Shown: positions 25,744-34,564, counted from the first letter of the stretch. The stretch: 64,000 nucleotides of DNA from an uncultured Porphyromonas sp. (GCF_938046015.1 NZ_CALIXW010000044.1:68590-132589), one strand, 5' to 3'. A program made the numbers and translations. Notes: generated from the letters alone by a model not told the origin.

Positions 25744-26940
25744 ATGAAGACGCTACGCCACCTCCTAGGGCTACTCCCCCTCAGCCTCGTGCTGGGGGGC
25801 GTACTCGCGGGCTGTACGACCGAGCGCCAGGATAAGCCTCGTGACCGCGCAGCCTCTGCTCCGCAGCTCAGCCTCGCCTCCACGCACCTACGCACCAAGC
25901 TCCTAGGGTCGGAGGCCTCCAGCTTCTTCGCCCATCTGCAGAGCCCCGCCGCCTGGCGCCTCGAGCTCCAGCCCGAGAGCGCCCGCAGCTGGGTGAGCCT
26001 CTCCCAGACTACGGGCGAGGCCAATCCCAATGGCCTCGGGATCAGTGTCTCCACCCAGAGCAACGCGGGGGCAGAGCGCACGGCCCTGCTCATCGTACGC
26101 GCTGCGGGAGAGGCCGACACGCTGCAACTGGTACAGCAGGCCCAGACGACGCAGCCCGGGGGCACGACGGGGATCCACATCCTCGGCGACCCTACCCTGC
26201 TGGAGCTCCCCGCGCTGAGCAAGGGCGCGGAGAACTACTTCGTCACCCACTACGCCGAGGGGCGCGTCAACTACTCCCTAGAGTACGACACCCAGCTACG
26301 CCACGCGCGCTGGGTCGCCTTCTCCTTCGACGAGCAGAGCTCCCGCAAGGCCGTCAGCCGCAGCGGGGATGACGCCTGGGCCTGGGACCCACGTATCCCA
26401 GCCGAGTTCTCAACGGCGCACCTCTTCAGAGGCAGTGGCTACGACCGCGGCCACCTCGTGGCCTCGGAGGACCGAGTGTCCAGCCGTGAGGCTAACCGAC
26501 AGACCTTCTACTACTCCAATATGAGCCCACAAATAGGCGCAGGCTTCAACCAAAGCTATTGGAGCAAGATCGAGGAGCTGGTACGAGGCTGGGGGCGCAA
26601 TAGCAAGCTGCGGGATGTGCTCTATGTCGTCAAGGGCGGTACAATACGCCCCGACCAAGTAGAGTCCTACAAGGCCAATAATGTGCTACTCATCCCCAAG
26701 TACTACTGGGTAGCGCTGCTCCGCCAGCAGGGCTCGACCTACCACGCCATCGGGCTCTGGGTCGAGCACAAGAAGTACAGCAATAGCCCAGCCTTCCGCA
26801 GCCTCGCGATCTCGATCGAGGAGCTGGAGCGGCGTACGGGGCTCAACTTCTTCCACCGCCTACCCGACGGCGTTGAGGCCGAGGTAGAGCGCGAGAGCCC
26901 CAGTTCGCCCGCCATCCTCAGCCTCTGGCCTGGCCTCTAG
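25744..26940 (+). CDS. DNA/RNA non-specific endonuclease lipoprotein (NUC1) with BACON-like domain
   Basis: 398 aa. Lipobox GGVLAGC near residue 24 gives a lipoprotein. Residues about 45-135 look like a BACON domain (SPAAWRLELQPESARSWVSL, DTLQLVQQAQ). The C-terminal half is a NUC1 nuclease: RGSGYDRGHLVASEDR with catalytic His237, and FYYSNMSPQIGAGFNQSYWSKIE with the metal-binding Asn. Such enzymes cut DNA and RNA using Mg2+. Surface anchoring would suit degradation of extracellular nucleic acid. Last gene of the TonB operon, followed by a 16-bp perfect hairpin. Confidence 0.88.
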   Translation: MKTLRHLLGLLPLSLVLGGVLAGCTTERQDKPRDRAASAPQLSLASTHLRTKLLGSEASSFFAHLQSPAAWRLELQPESARSWVSLSQTTGEANPNGLGISVSTQSNAGAERTALLIVRAAGEADTLQLVQQAQTTQPGGTTGIHILGDPTLLELPALSKGAENYFVTHYAEGRVNYSLEYDTQLRHARWVAFSFDEQSSRKAVSRSGDDAWAWDPRIPAEFSTAHLFRGSGYDRGHLVASEDRVSSREANRQTFYYSNMSPQIGAGFNQSYWSKIEELVRGWGRNSKLRDVLYVVKGGTIRPDQVESYKANNVLLIPKYYWVALLRQQGSTYHAIGLWVEHKKYSNSPAFRSLAISIEELERRTGLNFFHRLPDGVEAEVERESPSSPAILSLWPGL

Positions 26941-26963
26941 CCTCGCCTAGGCAGCCCCCTATA

Positions 26964-27018
26964 CGAAGAGCATCGCAGGATCCCGAGGAGCCTAGCTCCT
27001 AGCCTGCGATGCTCTTCG
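26964..27018 (+). terminator. Perfect 16-bp stem hairpin after the nuclease operon
   Basis: CGAAGAGCATCGCAGG (26964-26979) is the exact reverse complement of 27003-27018. The loop of 23 nt has its own small stem. No T-run follows, so it may act with Rho or as a 3' stabiliser. Confidence 0.6.
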
Positions 27019-27066
27019 CTTACTCTCCCCTATCCTTATACCAAGCTACTAAGACCCCATACACGT

Positions 27067-27435
27067 ATGCAAGTCGATCAGATGATCATCGGGCTGGAGC
27101 GTATGCGCTTCTACGCCTACCACGGCGTCGCCCCGCAGGAGCGCGAGGTGGGCAACTACTTCACCCTAGAGTGCCGCGTCGAGGCCGAGGTGTCGGCGGC
27201 GATGCAGCACGACACCCTCAGCGAGACCATCAGCTACGCCGAGCTCTACGAGGTGATCGCCGAGGAGATGGCCCAGCCCTCACTGCTGCTGGAGTATGTC
27301 GTGGGCAGGATCGCCTCGGCACTCTTCGATCGCTTCCCGCGGATCAAGGCTCTCGAGCTCTCGCTACGCAAGGACAATCCCCCCTTCCCTGGGCAGCTGG
27401 ACTCAGCGAGCTTCTCAATACGTGCACGCCGCTAG
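27067..27435 (+). CDS. folB: Dihydroneopterin aldolase
   Basis: 122 aa folate-pathway enzyme converting dihydroneopterin to 6-hydroxymethyl-dihydropterin and glycolaldehyde. The N-terminal IGLERMRFYAYHGVAPQEREVGNYF holds the family motif with conserved Tyr and Glu; TISYAELYEVI and LELSLRKDNPPFPG (catalytic Lys) follow. Length is typical. It stands alone between two hairpins; other folate genes are not adjacent. Confidence 0.93.
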   Translation: MQVDQMIIGLERMRFYAYHGVAPQEREVGNYFTLECRVEAEVSAAMQHDTLSETISYAELYEVIAEEMAQPSLLLEYVVGRIASALFDRFPRIKALELSLRKDNPPFPGQLDSASFSIRARR

Positions 27436-27482
27436 GCTACGGCACGACACCACGCCCCAAGGCGGGGCAGGAATATAAAAAG

Positions 27483-27516
27483 AGCAGGGACGAGCGTCGG
27501 CGCGCTCGTCCCTGCT
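27483..27516 (-). terminator. Bidirectional terminator between folB and tRNA
   Basis: AGCAGGGACGAGCG (27483-27496) pairs perfectly with 27503-27516 around a 6-nt loop. On the minus strand it is followed by CTTTTTATATT, a good T-run, so it ends the tRNA transcript; it may also end folB. Confidence 0.8.
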
Positions 27517-27541
27517 ACTATCTGTGTGTCTGTATGGAGCG

Positions 27542-27615
27542 TGGTCCCACTTGGGCTTGAACCAAGGACTCCCTGATTATGAGTCAGGTGCTCTAACCGA
27601 CTGAGCTATAGGACC
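27542..27615 (-). tRNA. tRNA with CAT anticodon, probably tRNA-Ile2 (alternatively Met)
   Basis: A 74-nt cloverleaf reads cleanly on the minus strand: acceptor GGTCCTA/TGGGACC, D stem GCTC/GAGC, anticodon stem CCTGA/TCAGG with loop CTCATAA, T stem CTTGG/CCAAG, discriminator A73. CCA is not encoded. The anticodon CAT would suggest Met, but C4-G69, C5-G68 and A73 match the determinants by which TilS recognises tRNA-Ile2 in E. coli, and it lacks initiator features. Promoter at 27659-27666 and terminator at 27483-27516 make a single-gene unit. Confidence 0.93.
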
Positions 27616-27658
27616 TGAGGAATGGACGCCCCGAGAGGGCCTTCCATTGACTTCGCTG

Positions 27659-27666
27659 CAAAGATA
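27659..27666 (-). promoter_or_regulatory. -7 promoter box for the tRNA
   Basis: Minus strand TATCTTTG, 43 nt upstream of the tRNA 5' end. Confidence 0.6.
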
Positions 27667-27876
27667 GCGATATTATCAAGACGCTCAAAATACCCTGGCA
27701 CTGGGCTAAGGGCAGCCTCCACGACGCTACTGGAGCGCCTTCGGAGCAAATTTAGCTCCCCCTTCTCGCGGGGAAGCAGCAGGATGTTTCCTTAGCTCGC
27801 TCCCTACCCCTCCCGCTCTTCCCAACTTCCCGAGGCTAGACCTAGCGCGGGGCGCTGCCTGTAGGGAGAGCTGTGC

Positions 27877-27964
27877 TGAGGGATATCAGTCAAGGCACTG
27901 GGGGCTATCCCTCACGAGGCTGAGGGACGCCCGTCAGGAGGCTGAGGGATATCCATCAGCCCCC
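27877..27964. repeat. 22-bp x 4 array A4
   Basis: Units begin at 27877, 27899, 27921 and 27943. Left halves are TGAGGG or TGGGGG throughout; right halves include ATCAGTCA, ATCCCTCA, GCCCGTCA and ATCCATCA. It lies between the tRNA promoter and the pduO promoter. The rest of 27667-28057 shows nothing else recognisable. Confidence 0.9.
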
Positions 27965-28057
27965 CGAGAGCTAGCTCCGCGGACAGTCTTCCTCTAGAGG
28001 GACATTCCCCCCAAGCTACCAAGGGGCTCTAAGGCAAGGCGCGTGGGGGGAAAGCCG

Positions 28058-28065
28058 TACCTTTG
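28058..28065 (+). promoter_or_regulatory. -7 promoter box for pduO-cbiP-cobD
   Basis: TACCTTTG, 38 nt before the ATG at 28104. The leader is too short for a cobalamin riboswitch. Confidence 0.65.
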
Positions 28066-28103
28066 TACCAGCAACGCTTTACCTAACTTAAACCTTGCCC
28101 TTC

Positions 28104-28688
28104 ATGGCACGAATAGTAACCAAAACTGGCGACCAAGGTACGACAGGTATCTTCGGTGGCGAACGCATCCCTAAGGATAATATACGTATCGAGGCTAATG
28201 GCACCCTCGACGAACTCAATGCCCACCTCGGGCTCATACGCTCCTACCTCGCCCTCGAGGATCCCCGTCACAGCTTCATCGGCCAGGTGCAGATGCAGAT
28301 CATGCAGGCCATGAGCCTCGTGGCCACCCGCAGCGAGCGCCGAGCCGAGAACCCCAATAACTTCGACCTCGCTTGGCTGAGCGCCCTCGAGGAGGAGACT
28401 GCCCGCCTGATGAGCGAGCTCAGTGAGAACGGCTTCTTCATCCTCCCAGGCGGCACACCCCTCTCAGCTCAGATGCAGCTGGCGCGTACCGTAGCACGCC
28501 GCGCAGAGCGTCGCCTCTGGACGCTCGACCGTGAGGACCCGCTGCCCGAGGGGCTCATCCCCTGGGTCAATCGCATGAGTGACTGGCTCTTCGTCCTCGC
28601 CAAGTGGGAGATGCAGCAGCAGAACTGGCCCGAGGAGCGCTGGCAGGCCTTCAGCTACAAGCGTAAGAAGAAGCCCGCCCATGACTGA
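28104..28688 (+). CDS. pduO: Cob(I)yrinic acid a,c-diamide / cob(I)alamin adenosyltransferase, PduO type
   Basis: 194 aa enzyme attaching the adenosyl group of ATP to Co(I) corrinoid. The N-terminal TKTGDQGTTGIFGGERIPKD is the PduO ATP-binding signature; RIEANGTLDELNAHLGL and LARTVARRAERRLW supply further ATP and Arg contacts; NRMSDWLFVLAKWEM closes the corrinoid pocket. ATG 28104 is preferred over TTG 28095. Its stop overlaps the start of cbiP by 8 bp. Confidence 0.93.
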   Translation: MARIVTKTGDQGTTGIFGGERIPKDNIRIEANGTLDELNAHLGLIRSYLALEDPRHSFIGQVQMQIMQAMSLVATRSERRAENPNNFDLAWLSALEEETARLMSELSENGFFILPGGTPLSAQMQLARTVARRAERRLWTLDREDPLPEGLIPWVNRMSDWLFVLAKWEMQQQNWPEERWQAFSYKRKKKPAHD

Positions 28689-30174
28689 GCAGCGCCCCCT
28701 AGCCCCCCTAATGCTCGTCGGCACGGGGAGCGACGTCGGCAAGAGCGTGCTGGCGGCAGGCTTCTGCCGTATCTTCCTCCAGGATGGCTATCACCCCGCT
28801 CCCTTCAAGGCGCAGAACATGGCCCTCAACTCCTACGTCACCCCCGAGGGGCTGGAGCTGGGGCGGGCGCAGGCCGTGCAGGCTGAGGCTGCGGGCATCC
28901 CCTGCCATACGGATATGAACCCCCTGCTGCTCAAGCCCAGCTCCGACAAGACCTCCCAGGTCGTCCTCCACGGCCGCCCCATAGGGAACAAGGATGCCTA
29001 CCAGTACTTCCGCACCGTAGGGCGTGGACACCTCCGACAAGAGGTCTGCGCTGCCTATGACCGCCTAGCCGCACGCTACAATCCTATAGTCCTCGAGGGC
29101 GCTGGGAGCATCTCCGAGCTCAACCTCCGCGACTCGGATCTGGTGAATATGCCTATGGCGCAGCACGCTGGGGCGCGGACGATCCTCGTGGCCGACATCG
29201 ACCGCGGGGGGGTCTTCGCCTCGGTCTATGGCTCAGTGATGCTGCAGCGGCCCGAGCACCGAGCACTGCTGTCGGGGGTGATCATCAATAAGTTCCGCGG
29301 CGACATCCGCCTCTTCGAGGAGGGGCGTCGCCTGATCGAGGAGCTCTGCGGGCTGCCCGTCCTCGGGATCGTCCCCTACCTGACGGACGTCCATATCGAG
29401 GAGGAGGACTCCGTAGCCCTCTCCAAGCGCGCCCTACAGGCCCAGCAGGGCAAGGTCAATATCGCCGTCGTCCTGCTGCGCTACATCTCGAACTATACCG
29501 ACTTCGCCCGTCTAGAGCAGGACGAGCGCGTGCACCTCTTCTACACCAATAATGTAGAGGAGCTGCAGGAGGCCGACATCATCATCGTCCCGGGGAGCAA
29601 GAGTACGCTGGCCGACCTCTACGAGCTGCGTCGCAACGGTGTGGCGCAGGCCATCATCCGCACCCACCGCGCAGGCAAGACCATCCTCGGCATCTGCGGC
29701 GGCTACCAGATCCTTGGGCTGGAGGTCTCCGACCCCGAGGGCGTGGAGGGCGACATCGTGCGACTCCCTGGGCTGGGACTGCTGCCGATACGTACCGAGA
29801 TGGCGGGGGACAAGGTCACGACCCAGGCGCACTTCACCCTCATCGGGGACGAGACGCCTTGCACGGGCTACGAGATCCACATGGGACGCACCACACGCGA
29901 GCCCGAGGCCGAGGCTCAGCCCTTGGTGCGCATGGCCGACGGCCGCGAGGAGGGCTGCATGACTAGCCAGCACTGCATGGGCACCTACCTCCACGGCATC
30001 CTAGATAATGCCGTCTTCATCGAGCGCCTGCTCGCCCCCTTCGCCGAGCGTATCGCCACGGGCGCTCAGCCCCTTGACTACGAGGCCTTCAAGCAGGAGC
30101 AGTACGATCGACTGGCCGCTCACCTGCGCCAGCACGTAGACCTCGAGCGTATCTACCAAATACTCGGACGATGA
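28681..30174 (+). CDS. cbiP: Cobyric acid synthase
   Basis: 497 aa amidotransferase that amidates four side chains of adenosyl-cobyrinate diamide. The N-terminal ATPase domain has GTGSDVGKSVLAAGFCRIF and APFKAQNMALNSYVTPEG. The C-terminal glutaminase domain has TILGICGGYQILG with nucleophile Cys and the His of MGTYLHGILDN. ATG 28681 overlaps the pduO end; the longer reading back to 28579 lies inside pduO. It overlaps the next gene by 4 bp (ATGA). Confidence 0.95.
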   Translation: MTEQRPLAPLMLVGTGSDVGKSVLAAGFCRIFLQDGYHPAPFKAQNMALNSYVTPEGLELGRAQAVQAEAAGIPCHTDMNPLLLKPSSDKTSQVVLHGRPIGNKDAYQYFRTVGRGHLRQEVCAAYDRLAARYNPIVLEGAGSISELNLRDSDLVNMPMAQHAGARTILVADIDRGGVFASVYGSVMLQRPEHRALLSGVIINKFRGDIRLFEEGRRLIEELCGLPVLGIVPYLTDVHIEEEDSVALSKRALQAQQGKVNIAVVLLRYISNYTDFARLEQDERVHLFYTNNVEELQEADIIIVPGSKSTLADLYELRRNGVAQAIIRTHRAGKTILGICGGYQILGLEVSDPEGVEGDIVRLPGLGLLPIRTEMAGDKVTTQAHFTLIGDETPCTGYEIHMGRTTREPEAEAQPLVRMADGREEGCMTSQHCMGTYLHGILDNAVFIERLLAPFAERIATGAQPLDYEAFKQEQYDRLAAHLRQHVDLERIYQILGR

Positions 30175-31217
30175 CAGACGGACACGGTGACGACCTCTAC
30201 CGCTACACGGGGATCAAGGCTAATTTCAGCTCCAATGTCACCAGCCTCACCGACCCGACGCCCCTGAGGCGCTATCTAGCTGAGCATATCGACTGCATCG
30301 GCAGCTACCCCGAGCCTAGGGCACAGAGCCTAGGCAAGGCCTTGGCCGACCATCATAGCCTCACCGAGGGCGAGCTGCTGGTCACCAGCGGAGCAACCGA
30401 GGCCATCTATCTCGTAGCTCAGGCGCATCGTGGGGCACGTGCTTACCTTCCCCCCAGCCCGACCTTCAGCGAGTATGCCGATGCCTCCCAGCTCTACGGG
30501 CTGGAGCTGGAGCGCCTCGAGACGCTGGAGCCCCCTCAGAAGGCCAGCGGCATCTACTGGCTCTGCAACCCGAATAACCCCACGGGCGAGGTCTATCCGC
30601 TCGAACGGCTCGAGCAGCTCTTCGCCGCCCACCCCACGCTGCTCTTCGTCCTCGACAGCTCCTACAGCTACTTCACCGAGGCCGAGCTCCCCGAGCCGCA
30701 GGTCATCCTCGCCCGCTATCCTAACGTGCTCTTCATCGCCTCGCTGACCAAGCGCTTCGCCATGCCTGGCCTACGACTCGGCTACCTGATGGGACAGACG
30801 GAGGAGATCGCCGCTCTGGCGCGCTACCGCCAGCCCTGGGGCGTTGGGGCTATGGCGCTCCAGGCGGGGCAGTGGATCGTCGGCGAAGGCTTCCCCGAGC
30901 TGCTCGACCGCAGCACCCTGTGGGCAGAGACTGCACGGCTACGCTCCGCCCTCGCTGCCCTCCCAGGCCTGCGCGTTGGGGAGACGGCCACCCACTTCTT
31001 CCTCCTCGAGCTGGAGCTCTGGGACGAAGGGCGCCTCCTCTCAGCCACAGAGCTCAAGGAGCACCTCGCCCTAGAGTACGGACTGTTAGTCCGGGACTGC
31101 ACCAACTTCGGCTACCAGCGCCCGACGCTGCGTATCGCCACGCAGCGCCCCGAGCAGAGCGAGCTCCTCATCGCTGCCCTCAGCGAGCTGAGCACCCGCT
31201 ACGCCTTAGCCCGCTGA
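30171..31217 (+). CDS. cobD: Threonine-phosphate decarboxylase CobD-like aminotransferase
   Basis: 348 aa fold-type I PLP protein. FSSNVTSL and GSYPEPRAQSL resemble the CobD N-terminus; VTSGATEAIYLVAQ binds the PLP phosphate; WLCNPNNPTGEVY and SLTKRFAMPGLRLGYLMG contain conserved Asn and the PLP lysine (about residue 197). CobD makes (R)-1-amino-2-propanol phosphate for the nucleotide loop. A HisC-type role cannot be excluded on motifs, but the overlap with cbiP makes the cobalamin function much more likely. Confidence 0.87.
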   Translation: MTDGHGDDLYRYTGIKANFSSNVTSLTDPTPLRRYLAEHIDCIGSYPEPRAQSLGKALADHHSLTEGELLVTSGATEAIYLVAQAHRGARAYLPPSPTFSEYADASQLYGLELERLETLEPPQKASGIYWLCNPNNPTGEVYPLERLEQLFAAHPTLLFVLDSSYSYFTEAELPEPQVILARYPNVLFIASLTKRFAMPGLRLGYLMGQTEEIAALARYRQPWGVGAMALQAGQWIVGEGFPELLDRSTLWAETARLRSALAALPGLRVGETATHFFLLELELWDEGRLLSATELKEHLALEYGLLVRDCTNFGYQRPTLRIATQRPEQSELLIAALSELSTRYALAR

Positions 31218-31251
31218 GGCGCTTCGGGGAGGACGTTCTTAGCATTTTCCC

Positions 31252-31259
31252 TATCTTTA
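31252..31259 (+). promoter_or_regulatory. -7 promoter box for the C69 peptidase
   Basis: TATCTTTA, a near match to TAnnTTTG, 45 nt upstream of the ATG at 31305. Confidence 0.45.
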
Positions 31260-31304
31260 TAAGTGCATTAGACAACACGCTCACACACCTAATACTTTAG
31301 ACCG

Positions 31305-32966
31305 ATGAGAAAATATGCTATCCTCGGGGCCTGTGCGCTGACGCTGGCAGCACTCACGCCCGAGCGCGCCGCAGCCTGCTCCGACCTGATTGTCGGCAAG
31401 AAGGCCTCTGCCGACGGCTCCGTCATGGTCAGCTACTCCGCTGACTCGCACACCCTCTATGGCGACCTCGTCCACTACCCTGCCAAGAGCTGGGGCAAGG
31501 GGCTCATGCTTGAGGTACGCGAGTGGGACACGGGCAAGCCCCTCGGCTTCATCCCCCAGGCACCCATCACCTACAATGTCGTAGGCAATATGAACGAGCA
31601 CCAGGTGGCCATCACCGAGAGCACCTGGGGCGGGCGCAAGGAGCTCTCCGACCCCAAGGGCATCATGGACTACGGCAGCCTGATCTACATCGCCCTACAG
31701 CGTAGCCAGTCTGCCCGCGAGGCCATCCGCGTCATGACGGGTCTGGTACGAGACTACGGCTACTACAGCTCGGGCGAATCCTTCACTATCGCGGACAAGA
31801 ACGAGGTCTGGGTGCTGGAGATGATCGGCAAGGGCCCCAAGAAGAAGGGCGCCACCTGGGTAGCTATCCGCATCCCCGATGACGCCATCAGCGCGCACGC
31901 CAATCAGGCCCGCATCCACAAGATCCCCTTCGGCGACAAGGAGAACTGCATGTACGAGAAGGACGTCGTCAACCTCGCTCGCGAGTACGGCTGGTTCAAG
32001 GGCAAGGATAAGGACTTCGACTTCCAGAAGGCCTATAACCCTTACGACTTCAGTGGGCTGCGCGCCTGCGAGGCTCGTGTGTGGAGCTTCTTCCGCGAGT
32101 TCGACAAGGGCATGGACAAGTACACCAAGCTCGTCAAGGGCGACGTCAACGAGGAGCCCATGCCTCTGTACATCATCCCTGACCGCAAGGTGACGCTGGC
32201 CGACGTACGCAAGGGGATGCGCAATCACTACGAGGATACGCCGCTCTCCATGACGCAGGACCCTGGGGCTGGTGCCTACCGCGTGCCCTACCGCTGGCGT
32301 CCTATGACCTTCAACGTCGATGGGCGCGAGTACGTCAACGAGCGTGCGATCGCCACGCAGCAGACGGGCTTCGTCCTGATCGCACAGCTGCGTAGCTGGC
32401 TGCCCGACGCTGTCGGCGGTATCCTGTGGTTCGGCGTGGACGATGCCAATACCGCCGTCCTGACGCCTATGTACGCCTCCATCACCAGCATCCCCGAGTG
32501 CTATCGCCGTGGCAACGGCAGCATGACGGAGTTCAGCTGGACGAGTGCCTTCTGGATACACAACTGGGTCGCGAACATGGCCTACCACAAGTATGAGCCC
32601 ATGATCGCCGATATCCGCCCCGTGCAGCAGCAGCTGGAGAACAGCTTCGACGAGCTGGTCAAGACGACGGATGCCAAGGCGCTGGAGCTGCTGAAGGCCA
32701 ATCCTCAGCAGGCCATCAGCTACCTCACCGAGGTCTGCGCCAAGACGGCCAATGGTGCGACGGAGCGCTGGAAGAAGCTCGGCGAGTACCTTCTGGTCAA
32801 GTATATGGACGGTAACGTGAAGAAGGAGAAGGACGGTAAGTTCGAGGAGAACGGCTACGGTCAGATCGTCATGCCCTCCTTCCCAGGCTACGACAAGGAC
32901 TACTACGAGCGCATCGCCACCAGCAGCGAGGCAGGCCGCCTCGAGGTCCCCAAGGACAAGAAGTAG
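31305..32966 (+). CDS. Secreted peptidase family C69 dipeptidase
   Basis: 553 aa Ntn-hydrolase. A signal peptide ends at RAAA, and the next residue, Cys25 in ACSDLIVGKKASADGS, is the predicted N-terminal nucleophile after cleavage, as in PepD/C69 enzymes. NVVGNMNEHQVAITESTWGGR and GESFTIADKNEVWVLEMIG are family core segments. It cuts dipeptides or short peptides in the periplasm, fitting a peptide-fermenting organism. Single gene with its own promoter and a downstream hairpin. Confidence 0.9.
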   Translation: MRKYAILGACALTLAALTPERAAACSDLIVGKKASADGSVMVSYSADSHTLYGDLVHYPAKSWGKGLMLEVREWDTGKPLGFIPQAPITYNVVGNMNEHQVAITESTWGGRKELSDPKGIMDYGSLIYIALQRSQSAREAIRVMTGLVRDYGYYSSGESFTIADKNEVWVLEMIGKGPKKKGATWVAIRIPDDAISAHANQARIHKIPFGDKENCMYEKDVVNLAREYGWFKGKDKDFDFQKAYNPYDFSGLRACEARVWSFFREFDKGMDKYTKLVKGDVNEEPMPLYIIPDRKVTLADVRKGMRNHYEDTPLSMTQDPGAGAYRVPYRWRPMTFNVDGREYVNERAIATQQTGFVLIAQLRSWLPDAVGGILWFGVDDANTAVLTPMYASITSIPECYRRGNGSMTEFSWTSAFWIHNWVANMAYHKYEPMIADIRPVQQQLENSFDELVKTTDAKALELLKANPQQAISYLTEVCAKTANGATERWKKLGEYLLVKYMDGNVKKEKDGKFEENGYGQIVMPSFPGYDKDYYERIATSSEAGRLEVPKDKK

Positions 32967-33060
32967 TCCTCCGACCTGTGCTCCAAGCAGCCATTAGCTG
33001 CGCTCGACACCACTAGCCGAGTGCCACGACAAGCCCACTCAGCAACTCGCTGAGCCGTAC

Positions 33061-33139
33061 AGACAGCCTCCCGCAACTCCCCCGCGCCTCGGGCCCCACG
33101 GCCCCGAGCGCTCTCTAGGGAGCCCACGGGAGGCTGTCT
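33061..33139 (+). terminator. Two-tier hairpin between the C69 and M16 peptidase genes
   Basis: AGACAGCCTCCCG (33061-33073) pairs exactly with 33127-33139. Inside, a second stem forms from CTCGGGCC/GGCCCCGAG near 33088-33108. No T-run; likely the C69 terminator, or a structured leader for the M16 gene 35 nt later. Confidence 0.5.
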
Positions 33140-33174
33140 GCATTGGGGGCAGCAGCTCCCCACAAGACGCACAG

Positions 33175-34401
33175 ATGAAGTATCAGACTAAGACCCTAGC
33201 CTCAGGGCTACGTATCATCCTTGCCGCCGAGGATAGCCCCGTCAGCTACCTCGGGATAGGTATCGCCGTCGGCAGCCGCCACGAGTCCCGTCTGCAGCAC
33301 GGCCTGGCGCACGGCATAGAGCACATGCTCTTCAAAGGCACGCGCCTACGCTCGGCCACGCAGATCATCCAGCGCATGGAGGCGGTGGGTGCAGAGCTCA
33401 ATGCCTACACGACCAAGGAGGAGACGATGCTCTACGCCCTCTTCCCCTCGGCCTACCGCCAGCGTAGCCTACAGGTGCTGCTGGACATCGCTCGCCACAG
33501 CCGCTTCCCCGACGAGGAGTGGGTCAAGGAACGCGAGGTCATCATCGACGAACTACACTCCTACGAGGATAGTCCGAGCGAACTGATCTTCGACGAGTTC
33601 GAGGACCAGGTCTTCCACGGCCATCCCCTCGGGCACGCTATCCTCGGGACGGAGCGCTCGGTCGGGCGGCTCACCACCGAGCAGCAGCGCAGCTTCTTCG
33701 CCCGCTACTACCGCCCCGAGCGCATGGTGCTCTTCGCTCAAGGGGCCTTCACGATGGAGGAGCTCACGGCCTTTGCTGAGGCTGCCTACCCAGACACGGC
33801 GCTGCCCTACCGCAATAGTCCCGAGCAAGCCCAGCCGCTCCCCGAGCTCAGCCCACGGACGGTCATCCGCCGCAAGCAGACCTCCCAGAGCCACGTCCTC
33901 ATCGGCCGCAGCGCCTACTCCCTCTACCATCCGCGCCGTCTCGAGCTGAGCCTACTGGCGAATATCCTCGGGGGCAACGGCATGAACGCACGGCTCAACA
34001 TGGAGCTACGCGAGCGCCGCGGCCTCGTCTACCATGTCGAGTGCAACTATACGCCCTATAGCGACACGGGGCTCTTCACCGTGTACTTCGGCTCTTCACA
34101 CCGTGCCGAGGCCGAGGCTATAGAGCTCGTGCTAGCGGAGCTGGAGCGTATGCGCCAGCAGCCTCTGAGCAAGCAGGAGCTCGCTGCCGCCCTGCGTCAG
34201 CTGCGCGGGCAGCTGCTCATCAGCGCCGAGAGCAGAGAGCAGAGCTTCCTCGCCATGGGCAAGAGCTTCCTCCACCTGCACCGCTACGTCGAGGACGCCG
34301 AGCTGCAGGAGCGCCTCGGGCAGATCACGACAGAGGGGCTGTACGAGGTCGCTGTGGAGCTCTTCGACACAAGCCAATTCCACCGCCTCATCTACCGTTA
34401 G
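33175..34401 (+). CDS. M16 family zinc metallopeptidase
   Basis: 408 aa pitrilysin-family protease. The inverted zinc motif HxxEH is seen as HGIEH (His46, Glu49, His50) in GLAHGIEHMLFKGT, and a downstream Glu in KEREVIIDELHSYEDSPSE is the third ligand. The C-terminal half-domain (NILGGNGMNARLNMELRERRGLVYHV) is the M16_C domain with the Arg/Tyr substrate pair. No signal peptide, so probably cytoplasmic, like the processing-peptidase-like M16B proteins. Convergent with the NYN gene. Confidence 0.92.
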   Translation: MKYQTKTLASGLRIILAAEDSPVSYLGIGIAVGSRHESRLQHGLAHGIEHMLFKGTRLRSATQIIQRMEAVGAELNAYTTKEETMLYALFPSAYRQRSLQVLLDIARHSRFPDEEWVKEREVIIDELHSYEDSPSELIFDEFEDQVFHGHPLGHAILGTERSVGRLTTEQQRSFFARYYRPERMVLFAQGAFTMEELTAFAEAAYPDTALPYRNSPEQAQPLPELSPRTVIRRKQTSQSHVLIGRSAYSLYHPRRLELSLLANILGGNGMNARLNMELRERRGLVYHVECNYTPYSDTGLFTVYFGSSHRAEAEAIELVLAELERMRQQPLSKQELAAALRQLRGQLLISAESREQSFLAMGKSFLHLHRYVEDAELQERLGQITTEGLYEVAVELFDTSQFHRLIYR

Positions 34402-34459
34402 CCCAGCGACACTAGGCGGAGAAGCCCCGCCCGCAATCACCTCGCGAGGAGCAGAGCAA

Positions 34460-34516
34460 TAAAGGGAAGTCCCCAGGGAGAAGCACGGGATGCTTCTCCC
34501 TGGGGACTTCCCTTTA
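34460..34516. terminator. Bidirectional terminator with a 26-bp perfect stem
   Basis: The arm 34460-34485 is the exact reverse complement of 34491-34516, with loop CGGGA. TTTA at one end and TAAA at the other give short T-runs on both strands. It serves the convergent M16 and NYN genes. Confidence 0.85.
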
Positions 34517-34564
34517 CTCGTAGTAGGCTCGCTGTCGCCTGCGGGGCGGGTGTGGCGGGCGCCT

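Noticed and set aside
27009..27560. 183-codon frame overlapping folB
   Set aside because: It is an Arg-rich shadow of folB in another frame and runs through the terminator and into the tRNA.
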